17,545 bases of DNA from Microcaldota archaeon (GTDB lineage: Archaea; Micrarchaeota; Micrarchaeia; Micrarchaeales; CABMGC01), in assembly GCA_030040335.1 (NCBI GenBank), contig JASHTX010000058.1:1-17545 (forward strand), read 5' to 3'. Shown here piece after piece: positions 6,647 through 13,804 of this stretch; position 1 is the first letter of the stretch, and every line of letters begins with the position of its first letter. The notes under the pieces are model-generated. The model saw nothing but the letters and a program-made list of their open reading frames with translations, did no database searches and was not told the DNA's origin. The translations under genes were made by a program, and so were the position numbers.

Positions 6647-8491
6647 ATGGCTGATTCAAGGAAATATATCACGCATTACACTGATTACTTCGAGCTAAAG
6701 GCTCCTGGCGTTATGAAGCAGGTGGTAGCCCTTCTGCTTCTAGGGGCCGTATCGGGAATCCTCTCAAGCATAGTAATATACCATGCTCCATCAAGCATCG
6801 ACTACCTGAGAATCGCTGCGTATGGAATGAGCACAGGGATAATGGTGATAAGCCTACCGGCTTTTCTCACCGCGGTCGTAATAAAAACTCTGAAAAGGAA
6901 ACTTCTCTTGAGACATGCGATGCTGTCTACGCTGCTCATAACGATAGTTTATTCGATACTTGTATTCTTCAGTTCCGCTGCGTTCGCGCTGACACAGAAT
7001 ACAAACTACGCATATGTTGTGCTTCTGGTCTCTAATGCTGCAGTTTACGGCTACTGGGTCGTGATGGATAGGTTCCTGATGGTGAGAGGCAAGAGCGTCA
7101 TAATAATAGCTGCTGTACAGCCGCTGCTAAACGTCCTCTTCTACCTGCCTCTTGGCACATACATACTCTATTTCGGAATGCCCCTTTACACGACCCTCAT
7201 AAAGCTGCTTGCAGGGATGTTCGTCTTCATGGTTGTCACGTATATTCTCCTTTACATAATAGACAGGCCATCAAGGAAGATAATGGAGGAAAGCGGGTTA
7301 AAGATACTCACAACGATGGTCAGCCAGTGGCTCTACGACCTCACCAAAGACGTCAAGGTGATAGGTCCCGATGCTGGAGTGAAGAGGGAGCTTGATATTG
7401 ACATACTCGCATTCAGGGGAAGCAAGGGTCTCAAGGCGGTCTTCGTCAATCCCGACATACACTTCGGGCCTTTCCAGGGAATCGGAGGCAGCGTTGCGCC
7501 TCTCCAGATAAGCGGCATGCTGATCAGAAGGTTTGGAACTGTTCCATTCGTGCTGCACAGCCCTCTGGATCTCCAGGACAATCCGATAAGCACCTCAGAG
7601 GTCTACACAATCTCAAGGGATGTCGAACGTGCGCTCAAACAGGGCAGGAACGGGTTTCAGGAGGCCTATGGCAGCATAAGCACGGGTAAAGAGGGCAAAT
7701 GCAGGGCGATAAACATAGGTGTGGGCGATACAAGCCTCTTCCTGCTTAGCAAGGCGCCGTATGTCACTGAGGATTTCACGAGAGACGTGGGCGTGCAGCT
7801 CAAACAGGCAGCTGTGGAATCGGGAAAGAGGAATGCGATACTTGTAGATTCCCACAATTCCAGATTCGAGACAGCGAGCGACAGAGAGCTGAACGGCATA
7901 CAGGAAGGAAGCGTTTATGTGAAGATGTACATTGAAGCGATAAAGAAGGCGAGCGCTGGCGGGCAAAAGACACGGCTGAGGCTCGGAGCCTCACATGTAA
8001 AACTCAAAGATACATTCAGAAAACAGAAGGATCTGGGCGACAGCTACACGAGCGTCTGCGTATTCGGGTACGGGAAGAGGAGATTCTGCCTGGTATACTT
8101 TGACGCAAACAACATGCTGCCAGGGTTCAGGGAGAATATTGTCAGGCACATAAAGTCGAAGTTCGGAATGGCTGCTGAAGCGTGCACCACAGACACGCAT
8201 TCGCTAAACACAATCGCAGTCTCTGCGAAAACCGCACTGGGCAGGCACACAGAAGCAAGCGAGGTAATACCGATACTGGACAGGATGATCAAGAAAGCAC
8301 TGAAGGAGATGGAGCCTGTGAGATATTCGTACAAGAAGGTTACAATAAACAACTTCGGGGTCTGGGGAGAGAAGGCTGATGAACTGATTGCAAGGACGAG
8401 CAGGGATGTCAGGAGGATACTGAAGTACGTGGTGCCGCTTGGTGTTGTTGTGGCCTTCATAATAGCCGCATGGGCAATCTACGTGGTGTGA
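6647..8491 (+). CDS. DUF2070 family archaeal membrane protein
   Basis: The start at 6647 (MADSRKYITHYTDYFEL) is chosen because the longer reading from 6581 overlaps the upstream gene by 47 nt. The 614-residue protein has about six or seven membrane helices in the first 210 residues, a large soluble region (about 215-585) and a last helix near the C-terminus (YVVPLGVVVAFIIAAWAIYVV region). The soluble part matches the archaea-specific DUF2070 family: NPDIHFGPFQGIGGS (D270, H272), VDSHNSRFE (D401, H403, N404) and TDTHSLN (D516, H518). Three D-x-H elements suggest a metal-dependent hydrolase or phosphatase centre; this is my inference. It sits between cis-prenyltransferase and a dolichol-kinase-like gene, and its stop overlaps the next start, so it may act on polyprenyl carriers. 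Confidence 0.85.
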   Translation: MADSRKYITHYTDYFELKAPGVMKQVVALLLLGAVSGILSSIVIYHAPSSIDYLRIAAYGMSTGIMVISLPAFLTAVVIKTLKRKLLLRHAMLSTLLITIVYSILVFFSSAAFALTQNTNYAYVVLLVSNAAVYGYWVVMDRFLMVRGKSVIIIAAVQPLLNVLFYLPLGTYILYFGMPLYTTLIKLLAGMFVFMVVTYILLYIIDRPSRKIMEESGLKILTTMVSQWLYDLTKDVKVIGPDAGVKRELDIDILAFRGSKGLKAVFVNPDIHFGPFQGIGGSVAPLQISGMLIRRFGTVPFVLHSPLDLQDNPISTSEVYTISRDVERALKQGRNGFQEAYGSISTGKEGKCRAINIGVGDTSLFLLSKAPYVTEDFTRDVGVQLKQAAVESGKRNAILVDSHNSRFETASDRELNGIQEGSVYVKMYIEAIKKASAGGQKTRLRLGASHVKLKDTFRKQKDLGDSYTSVCVFGYGKRRFCLVYFDANNMLPGFRENIVRHIKSKFGMAAEACTTDTHSLNTIAVSAKTALGRHTEASEVIPILDRMIKKALKEMEPVRYSYKKVTINNFGVWGEKADELIARTSRDVRRILKYVVPLGVVVAFIIAAWAIYVV

Positions 8492-9402
8492 TGGCTTCGC
8501 TTCTACTGCTCTACCTGCTTGCGCTTGTGCTCCTTGCCTACAGGCTCTACATATCACAGACCAGGAAGGAGGTATTGCTCCTGCTTGCCTGCATCGCTGC
8601 CGGGAGCGTGCTGGCCGCATACGAAGGCGTCAACATCGCGATACTGCTTGCCGGCATCATGATATTCAGCTGCATGGCATCGACTTACCACACCAAGGAC
8701 AACTACCTTACGGTACTCATAGCTCTCTTCTACATAGCAGACTTTTACACTCTGCCTACTTTCATGGCACAGGCAATGTTTTTGGGCATTCTCAGCGGCG
8801 CATTCTTCTTCATGAAATCAAACAAAGATAGGAATTTCAGACTTGAGAGAAGAAGAGACATATTCCAGATACTTTTGGGGCTCATTTTGATAGCTGCTTT
8901 CTGTTTCATCCCGCAAGCGTACGCCAAGCTCATGGTGATATTGCTGGCCACGCTCGCATCGCCCATTGGAAACTACGCGATAATGAACAAGAAGAGCAGC
9001 GTTTCCAAGGCAGTCTACTCATTAGAAAGGAGAGGCGCGGCGTTGGGGCAGGGCGCGCTCTGGCTGCTGATGGGCACGCTGCTTGCAATATCGTTCCTTT
9101 CAGCAACTGAGGTCATCGCAGTGATAGCCTCGATATTCATAGGCGATTCTGTGGCCACGCTCGTAGGGACTACTTACAAGTCTCCCTTGCCGTACAACAA
9201 GAAAAAGAGCATATCAGGTACGCTATCTTATTTTGTTTCGGCTGCGGTACTCTCATTCCCGTTCGTCGGGTATGTCGGCCTTCTCACCGCTGCATGCGCC
9301 GCAATCGTTGAGAGTTTCCCAAAACAGATAGATGACAATTTTGATACCGCATTTGCACTCACGATTCTGATAAAAATACTGGCATACGCAGGATTGATAT
9401 AG
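8491..9402 (+). CDS. Dolichol/phytol-kinase-like integral membrane protein
   Basis: The start at 8491 shares one base with the upstream stop (TGATG), the usual translational coupling; a reading from 8470 would add seven residues. The 303-residue protein is almost entirely membrane helices (about eight to ten). The C-terminal third has the signature of the dolichol kinase/phytol kinase superfamily: FIGDSVATLVGT (D219), YNKKKSISGTLSYF, then IVESFPKQIDDNFD (E274, D281-D282-N283). Known members transfer phosphate from CTP to a prenol or other lipid alcohol. With cis-prenyltransferase two genes upstream, the likely job is to phosphorylate polyprenol or dolichol to the carrier phosphate. Confidence in the superfamily is good; the exact substrate is inferred from context. 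Confidence 0.8.
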   Translation: MASLLLLYLLALVLLAYRLYISQTRKEVLLLLACIAAGSVLAAYEGVNIAILLAGIMIFSCMASTYHTKDNYLTVLIALFYIADFYTLPTFMAQAMFLGILSGAFFFMKSNKDRNFRLERRRDIFQILLGLILIAAFCFIPQAYAKLMVILLATLASPIGNYAIMNKKSSVSKAVYSLERRGAALGQGALWLLMGTLLAISFLSATEVIAVIASIFIGDSVATLVGTTYKSPLPYNKKKSISGTLSYFVSAAVLSFPFVGYVGLLTAACAAIVESFPKQIDDNFDTAFALTILIKILAYAGLI

Positions 9403-9429
9403 ACTGGTTTACGAACAATATCAAAGATG

Positions 9430-9436
9430 TTTTAAA
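9430..9436 (+). promoter_or_regulatory. TATA box, leaderless promoter for the gene at 9459
   Basis: TTTTAAA is centred 26 nt before the ATG at 9459. It supports that ATG over the in-frame TTG at 9453. Confidence 0.6.
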
Positions 9437-9458
9437 CCTTCTAAGTAACTAGTTGCAC

Positions 9459-10136
9459 ATGAAAGACTCAGCTTTGGTTGTTTTGTTTATCGCAATGGTA
9501 TTAATTGCTGCAGTAGGTTATCTTGCATATCAGCATAGCGGGGAAGGTACAGGATTGACGACAACCAATCCATCGACCAGCACCACTACATCGATTCCTA
9601 TAGTCAATGAGTCAGAGGGCATATTTCCACCATCGGGAGTGCCTGGATTTTCAACGTCTGGAGGACTCTGTGGAGGAATAGCACGTCTAACATTTACTAG
9701 CATGTCTACAAACTACGTTTCTGGGATGCTGCAAAACAATCTTTCTACAGGCTACACGTATAACCCAGAAGCTACAGACTATATTCTTGCTCCTGGAAAT
9801 GTTGGGATCATAAATTATACCGTCAGCTATCACTGCTCCAGTGCTCAACCCTGCAATTCCTCTCTTTCCCATGCAAATATAACAAATCAGCTACTTCTCT
9901 TCCATGGGTCGTACTCAAACGCATCAACACCTGGAATAAATATTTCCATATCACCGCAAGAAGAAACCTTGGCCTTCAATCAAACTGCCACCTTTACTGC
10001 ACGAATAAATGCATCAGAAAATGCCGCAGAGGGAACTTATTATATGGAATCGATGTCCTGCGGATATGGTGTTCTTCTGACCATAGGTAATAGGTCATAC
10101 AGCGGTCCGATACCAAACGAGATAATACCGGTCTGA
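9459..10136 (+). CDS. Membrane-anchored, sequon-rich exported protein of unknown function
   Basis: I do not recognise this 225-residue protein. It starts MKDSALVV at 9459, chosen because TTTTAAA lies exactly 26 nt upstream. A single hydrophobic helix (about residues 5-24) is followed by a Thr/Ser-rich linker (TTTNPSTSTTTS) and an external domain. That domain has ten N-X-S/T sequons (NES, NLS, NYT, NSS, NIT, NAS, NIS, NQT, NAS, NRS) and four cysteines that could form two disulfides. NQTATFTARINASENAAEGTYYM resembles an immunoglobulin-like or CARDB-like strand order (inference). It has the same architecture as the protein at 6-710 without obvious sequence identity. It follows the carrier-lipid genes but has its own promoter. 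Confidence 0.72.
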   Translation: MKDSALVVLFIAMVLIAAVGYLAYQHSGEGTGLTTTNPSTSTTTSIPIVNESEGIFPPSGVPGFSTSGGLCGGIARLTFTSMSTNYVSGMLQNNLSTGYTYNPEATDYILAPGNVGIINYTVSYHCSSAQPCNSSLSHANITNQLLLFHGSYSNASTPGINISISPQEETLAFNQTATFTARINASENAAEGTYYMESMSCGYGVLLTIGNRSYSGPIPNEIIPV

Positions 10137-10277
10137 TAAAGTTGCTTGCATAGACAAGCCAGCATGACGTCGATTGGTGCCATAACTTATTCTCATTATA
10201 ACAAATGATGCTGTTAATTTTGTAAATTTCACCAATACATATTAAGGGTCGAAGCGTAATATCTCTTGGATGATATA
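10137..10277. promoter_or_regulatory. AT-rich intergenic region with promoter for the isochorismatase-fold gene
   Basis: The 141-nt gap has no reading frame I can support. CATATTAAG (10238-10246) is a TATA candidate that would start transcription near 10268, giving a leader of about 10 nt to the ATG at 10278. Confidence 0.4.
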
Positions 10278-10757
10278 ATGGGCAAGTCAGCTATTTTAGT
10301 CATGGAAGCAAGAACAGCATGGGATGACTCCAAGGTAATACCAAAAATCAATGCCGTAACTGATGCCTCTAGGGCTAACGGCTATCCTGTCATCTTTTCA
10401 ACCCTAAGGAGCGGAGGGCCCAAGCATGGTTTTGACATTCACCCTTCGATTAAGGTTTCGCCTACGGATATTTTATTGGAAATGAGAAGTTCAAGCGGCG
10501 CTTTCAAAGGCGGCGAACTGAAAGCAAAATTGGATGGCCTCGGAGTTAGCCAGGTGGAAATAGTCGGCTTTGCGGACATGGCAGTAGTTAATACGGCATT
10601 TGCAGCACGAAAGGCGAATTTTGGTGTGCGGGTGATTGAAGATGCCTTCGGAGCATTTTCTGAAGGACTTAAAGCTAGTTCTGTAGAACAACTCAAAAGG
10701 AACGGAGTTAGCGTAGTGCAATCTGCACAAGTCATTCAGGAATTGGCTCGCGTTTAA
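10278..10757 (+). CDS. Isochorismatase-fold protein lacking the catalytic cysteine
   Basis: This 159-residue protein follows the cysteine-hydrolase (isochorismatase/nicotinamidase) fold from end to end: SAILVMEARTAW where the family has 'ALLViDmQndf', ANGYPVIFSTLR, RSSSGAFKGGEL where it has 'K...SAF.gT.L', VEIVGFADMAVVNTAFAARKANF where it has 'v.i.G..td.CV..Ta.da...Gy', and VRVIEDAF. The D-K-C catalytic triad aligns to E10, R70 and A102, so the nucleophile is gone and the other two are changed. It is therefore unlikely to hydrolyse isochorismate or nicotinamide and may be a binding or scaffold protein. The start is ATG 10278; an in-frame TTG at 10266 is possible. It lies 24 nt upstream of the GHKL/metalloprotease gene, probably in one operon. 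Confidence 0.8.
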   Translation: MGKSAILVMEARTAWDDSKVIPKINAVTDASRANGYPVIFSTLRSGGPKHGFDIHPSIKVSPTDILLEMRSSSGAFKGGELKAKLDGLGVSQVEIVGFADMAVVNTAFAARKANFGVRVIEDAFGAFSEGLKASSVEQLKRNGVSVVQSAQVIQELARV

Positions 10758-10773
10758 GGAAAACTGCGATCTT

Positions 10774-10777
10774 GTGA
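10774..10777 (+). promoter_or_regulatory. Ribosome-binding site supporting a TTG start
   Basis: GTGA lies four bases before the TTG at 10782. The same GTGA-N4-start arrangement precedes uS11 (TTG) and uS4 (ATG) in this window, which supports the TTG over ATG 10842. Confidence 0.45.
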
Positions 10778-10781
10778 TAAT

Positions 10782-12701
10782 TTGAAATTGAATTTACGAT
10801 CTAAAAAAGGGGCTGAAAGGGAGGGCACTCCGCAGGGAGTGATGCCGATCGCCAACGCACCCCAAGGCGCAGAGAGGATCAATTTCCAGCTTGTCTCGCG
10901 CGGAGCGAGAATGATTGCTGACAACCTCTATGCAAATGACTTCGATACATTCAGGGAACTAACTCAAAATGCTTTCGGGGCGGGGGCCAGAAAGATTACG
11001 ATGCACTTAACCAAGCAGACGGTAGACTTTGATGATGATGGAAGAGGCATGCCTTATACTTTCGTAAGAGACGAATGGGGAAAGATAGGTCAGAAAAGTA
11101 CCGAAAATGAATTTGGCTTTTTTGGCTTCGGGAGGCTCAGCGTTTTCAAGATTGGAGACAGTGTCAGCATAGAGACAGAAACCAAAGACATGCTCGGTAG
11201 ACAAGAAAGGACACACATCGAGTGGAGAGGCTTAATGGATGCTCAGATCTGGAGGGTCCCACCCACAGGCAAAACAGGCACATCCTACCACATAAACCTG
11301 TCTTCTGATAAGACACTAGAAGAGGATGCCCTTCGAAAATACCTCTCTGATTCGGTCCATCTTCCAGCAACTCTGATGCTTAATGGAACTCAAATAACCA
11401 TGATGAGACCTAGGGATGGAGCGGCATACGCTCTTACCGACCAGAAGACCGACTTCGCAACCAACTCAGGCAACAAAGCATCGCACACATATGATCTCTT
11501 CCTGCACCCAGAAATGAGCAAGATGGTTGTACTTGAAAAGGGGCTAAAGATAACGGAGTTCGACTTCCCAATGGGTGGCTACATAGACTTTCAGGACAAC
11601 GTGAAGACCGCAAGCCGTGGCCAGACAACCATCAATCACTACGACCTAATGGACAAGATCAAGGCGGCATACCTGCAGGTTTTCGGCAAGATGAACAACA
11701 GCCAGCTCAGCGTTTATACGGCTAAGATACTCGACCTTGCTTTCGAAGCATCATGGGAGAAGGATAAATACAAGGACGCTCTTTCAGAGTTCATCGTAAT
11801 AGGAGACAAGAACCTCTCCCAGATGAAGAAGGATGAAAACACAATCTTCTACTTTGGAAAGAGCGACAGCCCATTTGTCGAGCTGATGAGTGAGGAGGGC
11901 TACAATGTAGTGGCAGTTGAAGACAAAAGACTCGCTGACATGATGCGGAGCAAGGGAATCAGGGAACTAGACAACGAGCTCGTCCTTAGACACAGGGCAA
12001 AAATCGAACACAGACACGCATTCACCCCTGTAGAGCAAGAAATGCTGGACTACGCAGCAGGATACCTCTCTGAAATAGCTTTTGCATACGATGAAGACCT
12101 AAAAAGCGCTCGGGATAAACCTGTAAAAGAATCCGGCAAGGTGACATCTTCGAAATCCGCTATAGAAGAGAGCGTCTCAAAGTTCAAAAATAAGGTGATG
12201 GGCAAATCAGAGAAGTTTTCGTCAGACCACCAATCGCAGATTGCAAGTCCGTTCGAGGTAACAAAGGTGGGAGAGGGACTTGCGGGAGGAGGTGTAACCA
12301 TCTTTATCGGAAAGTATACCAAGAACCCCGAAAAGCACATAGATACAGTTGCATGGCACATTGGCAATCTGGGAAGCGGCATGATAGCTCTGAACATAGA
12401 CAACGAGATAATTCAGATGATACTGGCAGCCAAGAGATTTGGGCTACTGAAGGATATTCTCGACCACGAATTCGCACACGAAAAAACGCTAATTGCAGGC
12501 CACGGGGACGATTTCAGCAGAGCCCTTACCACCATACAGATGGCTCACATAAGGCAGCGCATCAAAGTGGTCTCGATGCGAACCGATAATCAGTCTGGAG
12601 CAGGAGGAGCCAAGGTTGATGGCAGCATGGTGGGAGGACGAGATACATCGCTTGATGAATTAAGAATTGGATTACTTGAAATAAGGGAAGCAAGGCGGTG
12701 A
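10782..12701 (+). CDS. GHKL (Hsp90-like) ATPase fused to an HExxH metalloprotease-like C-terminus
   Basis: The 639-residue protein begins with an ATP-binding domain of the gyrase/Hsp90/histidine-kinase/MutL type: RELTQNAFGAGA (E59, N63), VDFDDDGRGM (the DxGxG box, D85-G89) and NEFGFFGFGRLSVF (glycine box, about 109-122), the last closest to Hsp90 'iGqFGvGFysaF'. A middle part (about 165-330) may be the usual transducer fold. After a Lys/Ser-rich linker (about 440-490), the C-terminal domain contains HEFAHEKTLIAGHGDDF (562-578): an HExxH zinc site (H562, E563, H566) with H574 as a possible third ligand. The combination suggests an ATP-gated peptidase or a chaperone-protease, which is inference. 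The start is TTG 10782 (GTGA four bases upstream); ATG 10842 is possible and leaves the domains intact. It is co-oriented with, and 24 nt after, an inactive isochorismatase-fold gene. Confidence 0.8.
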   Translation: MKLNLRSKKGAEREGTPQGVMPIANAPQGAERINFQLVSRGARMIADNLYANDFDTFRELTQNAFGAGARKITMHLTKQTVDFDDDGRGMPYTFVRDEWGKIGQKSTENEFGFFGFGRLSVFKIGDSVSIETETKDMLGRQERTHIEWRGLMDAQIWRVPPTGKTGTSYHINLSSDKTLEEDALRKYLSDSVHLPATLMLNGTQITMMRPRDGAAYALTDQKTDFATNSGNKASHTYDLFLHPEMSKMVVLEKGLKITEFDFPMGGYIDFQDNVKTASRGQTTINHYDLMDKIKAAYLQVFGKMNNSQLSVYTAKILDLAFEASWEKDKYKDALSEFIVIGDKNLSQMKKDENTIFYFGKSDSPFVELMSEEGYNVVAVEDKRLADMMRSKGIRELDNELVLRHRAKIEHRHAFTPVEQEMLDYAAGYLSEIAFAYDEDLKSARDKPVKESGKVTSSKSAIEESVSKFKNKVMGKSEKFSSDHQSQIASPFEVTKVGEGLAGGGVTIFIGKYTKNPEKHIDTVAWHIGNLGSGMIALNIDNEIIQMILAAKRFGLLKDILDHEFAHEKTLIAGHGDDFSRALTTIQMAHIRQRIKVVSMRTDNQSGAGGAKVDGSMVGGRDTSLDELRIGLLEIREARR

Positions 12702-12742
12702 GCAGAAAGACTACTGTTTGTGATCTGAACCAAGGATAGGAA

Positions 12743-13249
12743 CTATACCCTTCTGCCTCTTCTACCACCTGGTCTCCTTGTAGTGTCCGTAGGAATTGGA
12801 GTTACATCCTCTATGCTCCCTATCTTAAAGCCGCTCCTTGCGAGTGCCCTCACCACAGCCTGCGCACCTGGACCAGGCGTCTTTGCACCGTGACCGCCGG
12901 GTGCCCTGATCTTTATGTTGATATGCGTTATCCCTTTCTCTATCGCGGTCGCGGCCACCTTGTAGGCGGCCTGCATCGCGGCGTAGGGCGATCCTTCTTC
13001 CCTGTCCGCATCCACTATCATCCCTCCGCTTCCAATTGCTATTGTCTCCGCACCTGAAAGGTCAGTGAGCGTAATTATCGTATCGTTCTTTGAGGAGAAG
13101 ATATGCGCTACGCCCCACCTGATTCCCTTTGGCTTGTACCTCTCTGCTGCTGCGCTTACTGCCTCTTCGAATGAAAGAGCCTCTGCCTTCTTGCCCTCTT
13201 GCTGCTGCTGTTTTTCTTCTTTTGATGGGGTTTTCTCTTTCTTTGCCAA
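12743..13249 (-). CDS. rps11: Small ribosomal subunit protein uS11
   Basis: This is a 30S platform protein that contacts the 3' region of 16S rRNA. The core is unmistakable: WGVAHIFSSKNDTIITLTD, REEGSPYAAMQAA, HINIKIRAPGGHGAKTPGPGAQ, then DVTPIPTDTTRRPGGRRGRR. The 168 residues exceed the usual archaeal length of about 130 because of a Lys/Glu/Gln-rich N-terminal extension (about 35 residues, with a QQQQ run). The start codon is TTG (13247-13249), supported by AGGTGA with four bases to the TTG; this site overlaps the stop of uS4. It is the last gene of the uS13-uS4-uS11 unit; the rpoD gene that usually follows in archaea is absent and a convergent gene ends 41 nt away. Confidence 0.96.
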   Translation of the reverse strand: MAKKEKTPSKEEKQQQQEGKKAEALSFEEAVSAAAERYKPKGIRWGVAHIFSSKNDTIITLTDLSGAETIAIGSGGMIVDADREEGSPYAAMQAAYKVAATAIEKGITHINIKIRAPGGHGAKTPGPGAQAVVRALARSGFKIGSIEDVTPIPTDTTRRPGGRRGRRV

Positions 13250-13257
13250 GTATTCAC

Positions 13258-13800
13258 CTAGTTAGCCTGCTCCGCGCTTGGGGCAGCCGGAGCCGGTGCA
13301 GGGGCTTTCTGTTCCTGCACGACCTCAAGTTTTATCGGCTTGTAGTATGAGATTCTCTGCTCTTCGCTTGCGAGCACAAGGTGGCCAGGAGATGTGATGC
13401 GCCTCCCGTTCACCGATATCAGGCCATGAGAAACCAGCTGTCTCGCCTGTCTCATGCTCCTCGCCAGTCCCTTCCTAAGTACTACAGTCTGGAGTCTTCG
13501 TTCAAGGAGCGTCTCAACGTCAAGCACGAGCAGGTTATCGAGGGTGGCATCGCTCTTTACCATGTTGTATCTGCTGAGCCTCGCTATTATATCTTTGCCG
13601 ACTTCTTCGCTAGCCTTGCCTGAAAGCACTTCCCTGACGTTCTTTCTTATTCTCCTTATCTCGCTCGCCAGTATCCAGAGTTCCCGCAGATTGGCCAAGC
13701 CATACTTGTCCCTGAGTGCATGTTCCCTTTGAATTCTCGAGGAGTCCCACATGTGCGAAGGTGTTTCGTATTTCTTCCTTATTCTCTTCGGGTCTCCCAT
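13258..13800 (-). CDS. rps4: Small ribosomal subunit protein uS4
   Basis: A primary 16S rRNA-binding protein of the 30S body. The N-terminus (MGDPKRIRKKYETPSHMWDSSRI) is archaeal-type, and the S4 RNA-binding module is visible in ARSMRQARQLVSHGLISVNGRRI followed by PGHLV. The length of 180 is typical. The last 15 or so residues form an Ala/Pro-rich tail (APAPAPAAPSAEQAN) not needed for the fold. It starts at ATG 13800 with GTGA four bases upstream, 4 nt after the uS13 stop, and ends 8 nt before uS11, so the three genes are certainly co-transcribed. Confidence 0.96.
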   Translation of the reverse strand: MGDPKRIRKKYETPSHMWDSSRIQREHALRDKYGLANLRELWILASEIRRIRKNVREVLSGKASEEVGKDIIARLSRYNMVKSDATLDNLLVLDVETLLERRLQTVVLRKGLARSMRQARQLVSHGLISVNGRRITSPGHLVLASEEQRISYYKPIKLEVVQEQKAPAPAPAAPSAEQAN

Positions 13801-13804
13801 CTAA

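Noticed and set aside
8044..8460. Minus-strand frame of 138 codons inside the DUF2070 gene
   Set aside because: Antisense shadow; the DUF2070 motifs on the plus strand are continuous through it.
10174..10235. TTGGTG (10174-10179) and CACCAA (10230-10235) as a regulatory inverted repeat
   Set aside because: Six bases separated by 50 nt in an AT-rich gap is within chance expectation, with no supporting structure.
10782..12701. Topoisomerase VI subunit B or MutL as identity of the GHKL protein
   Set aside because: The glycine box is closer to Hsp90, the C-terminus has an HExxH domain, and no Top6A or MutS gene is adjacent.
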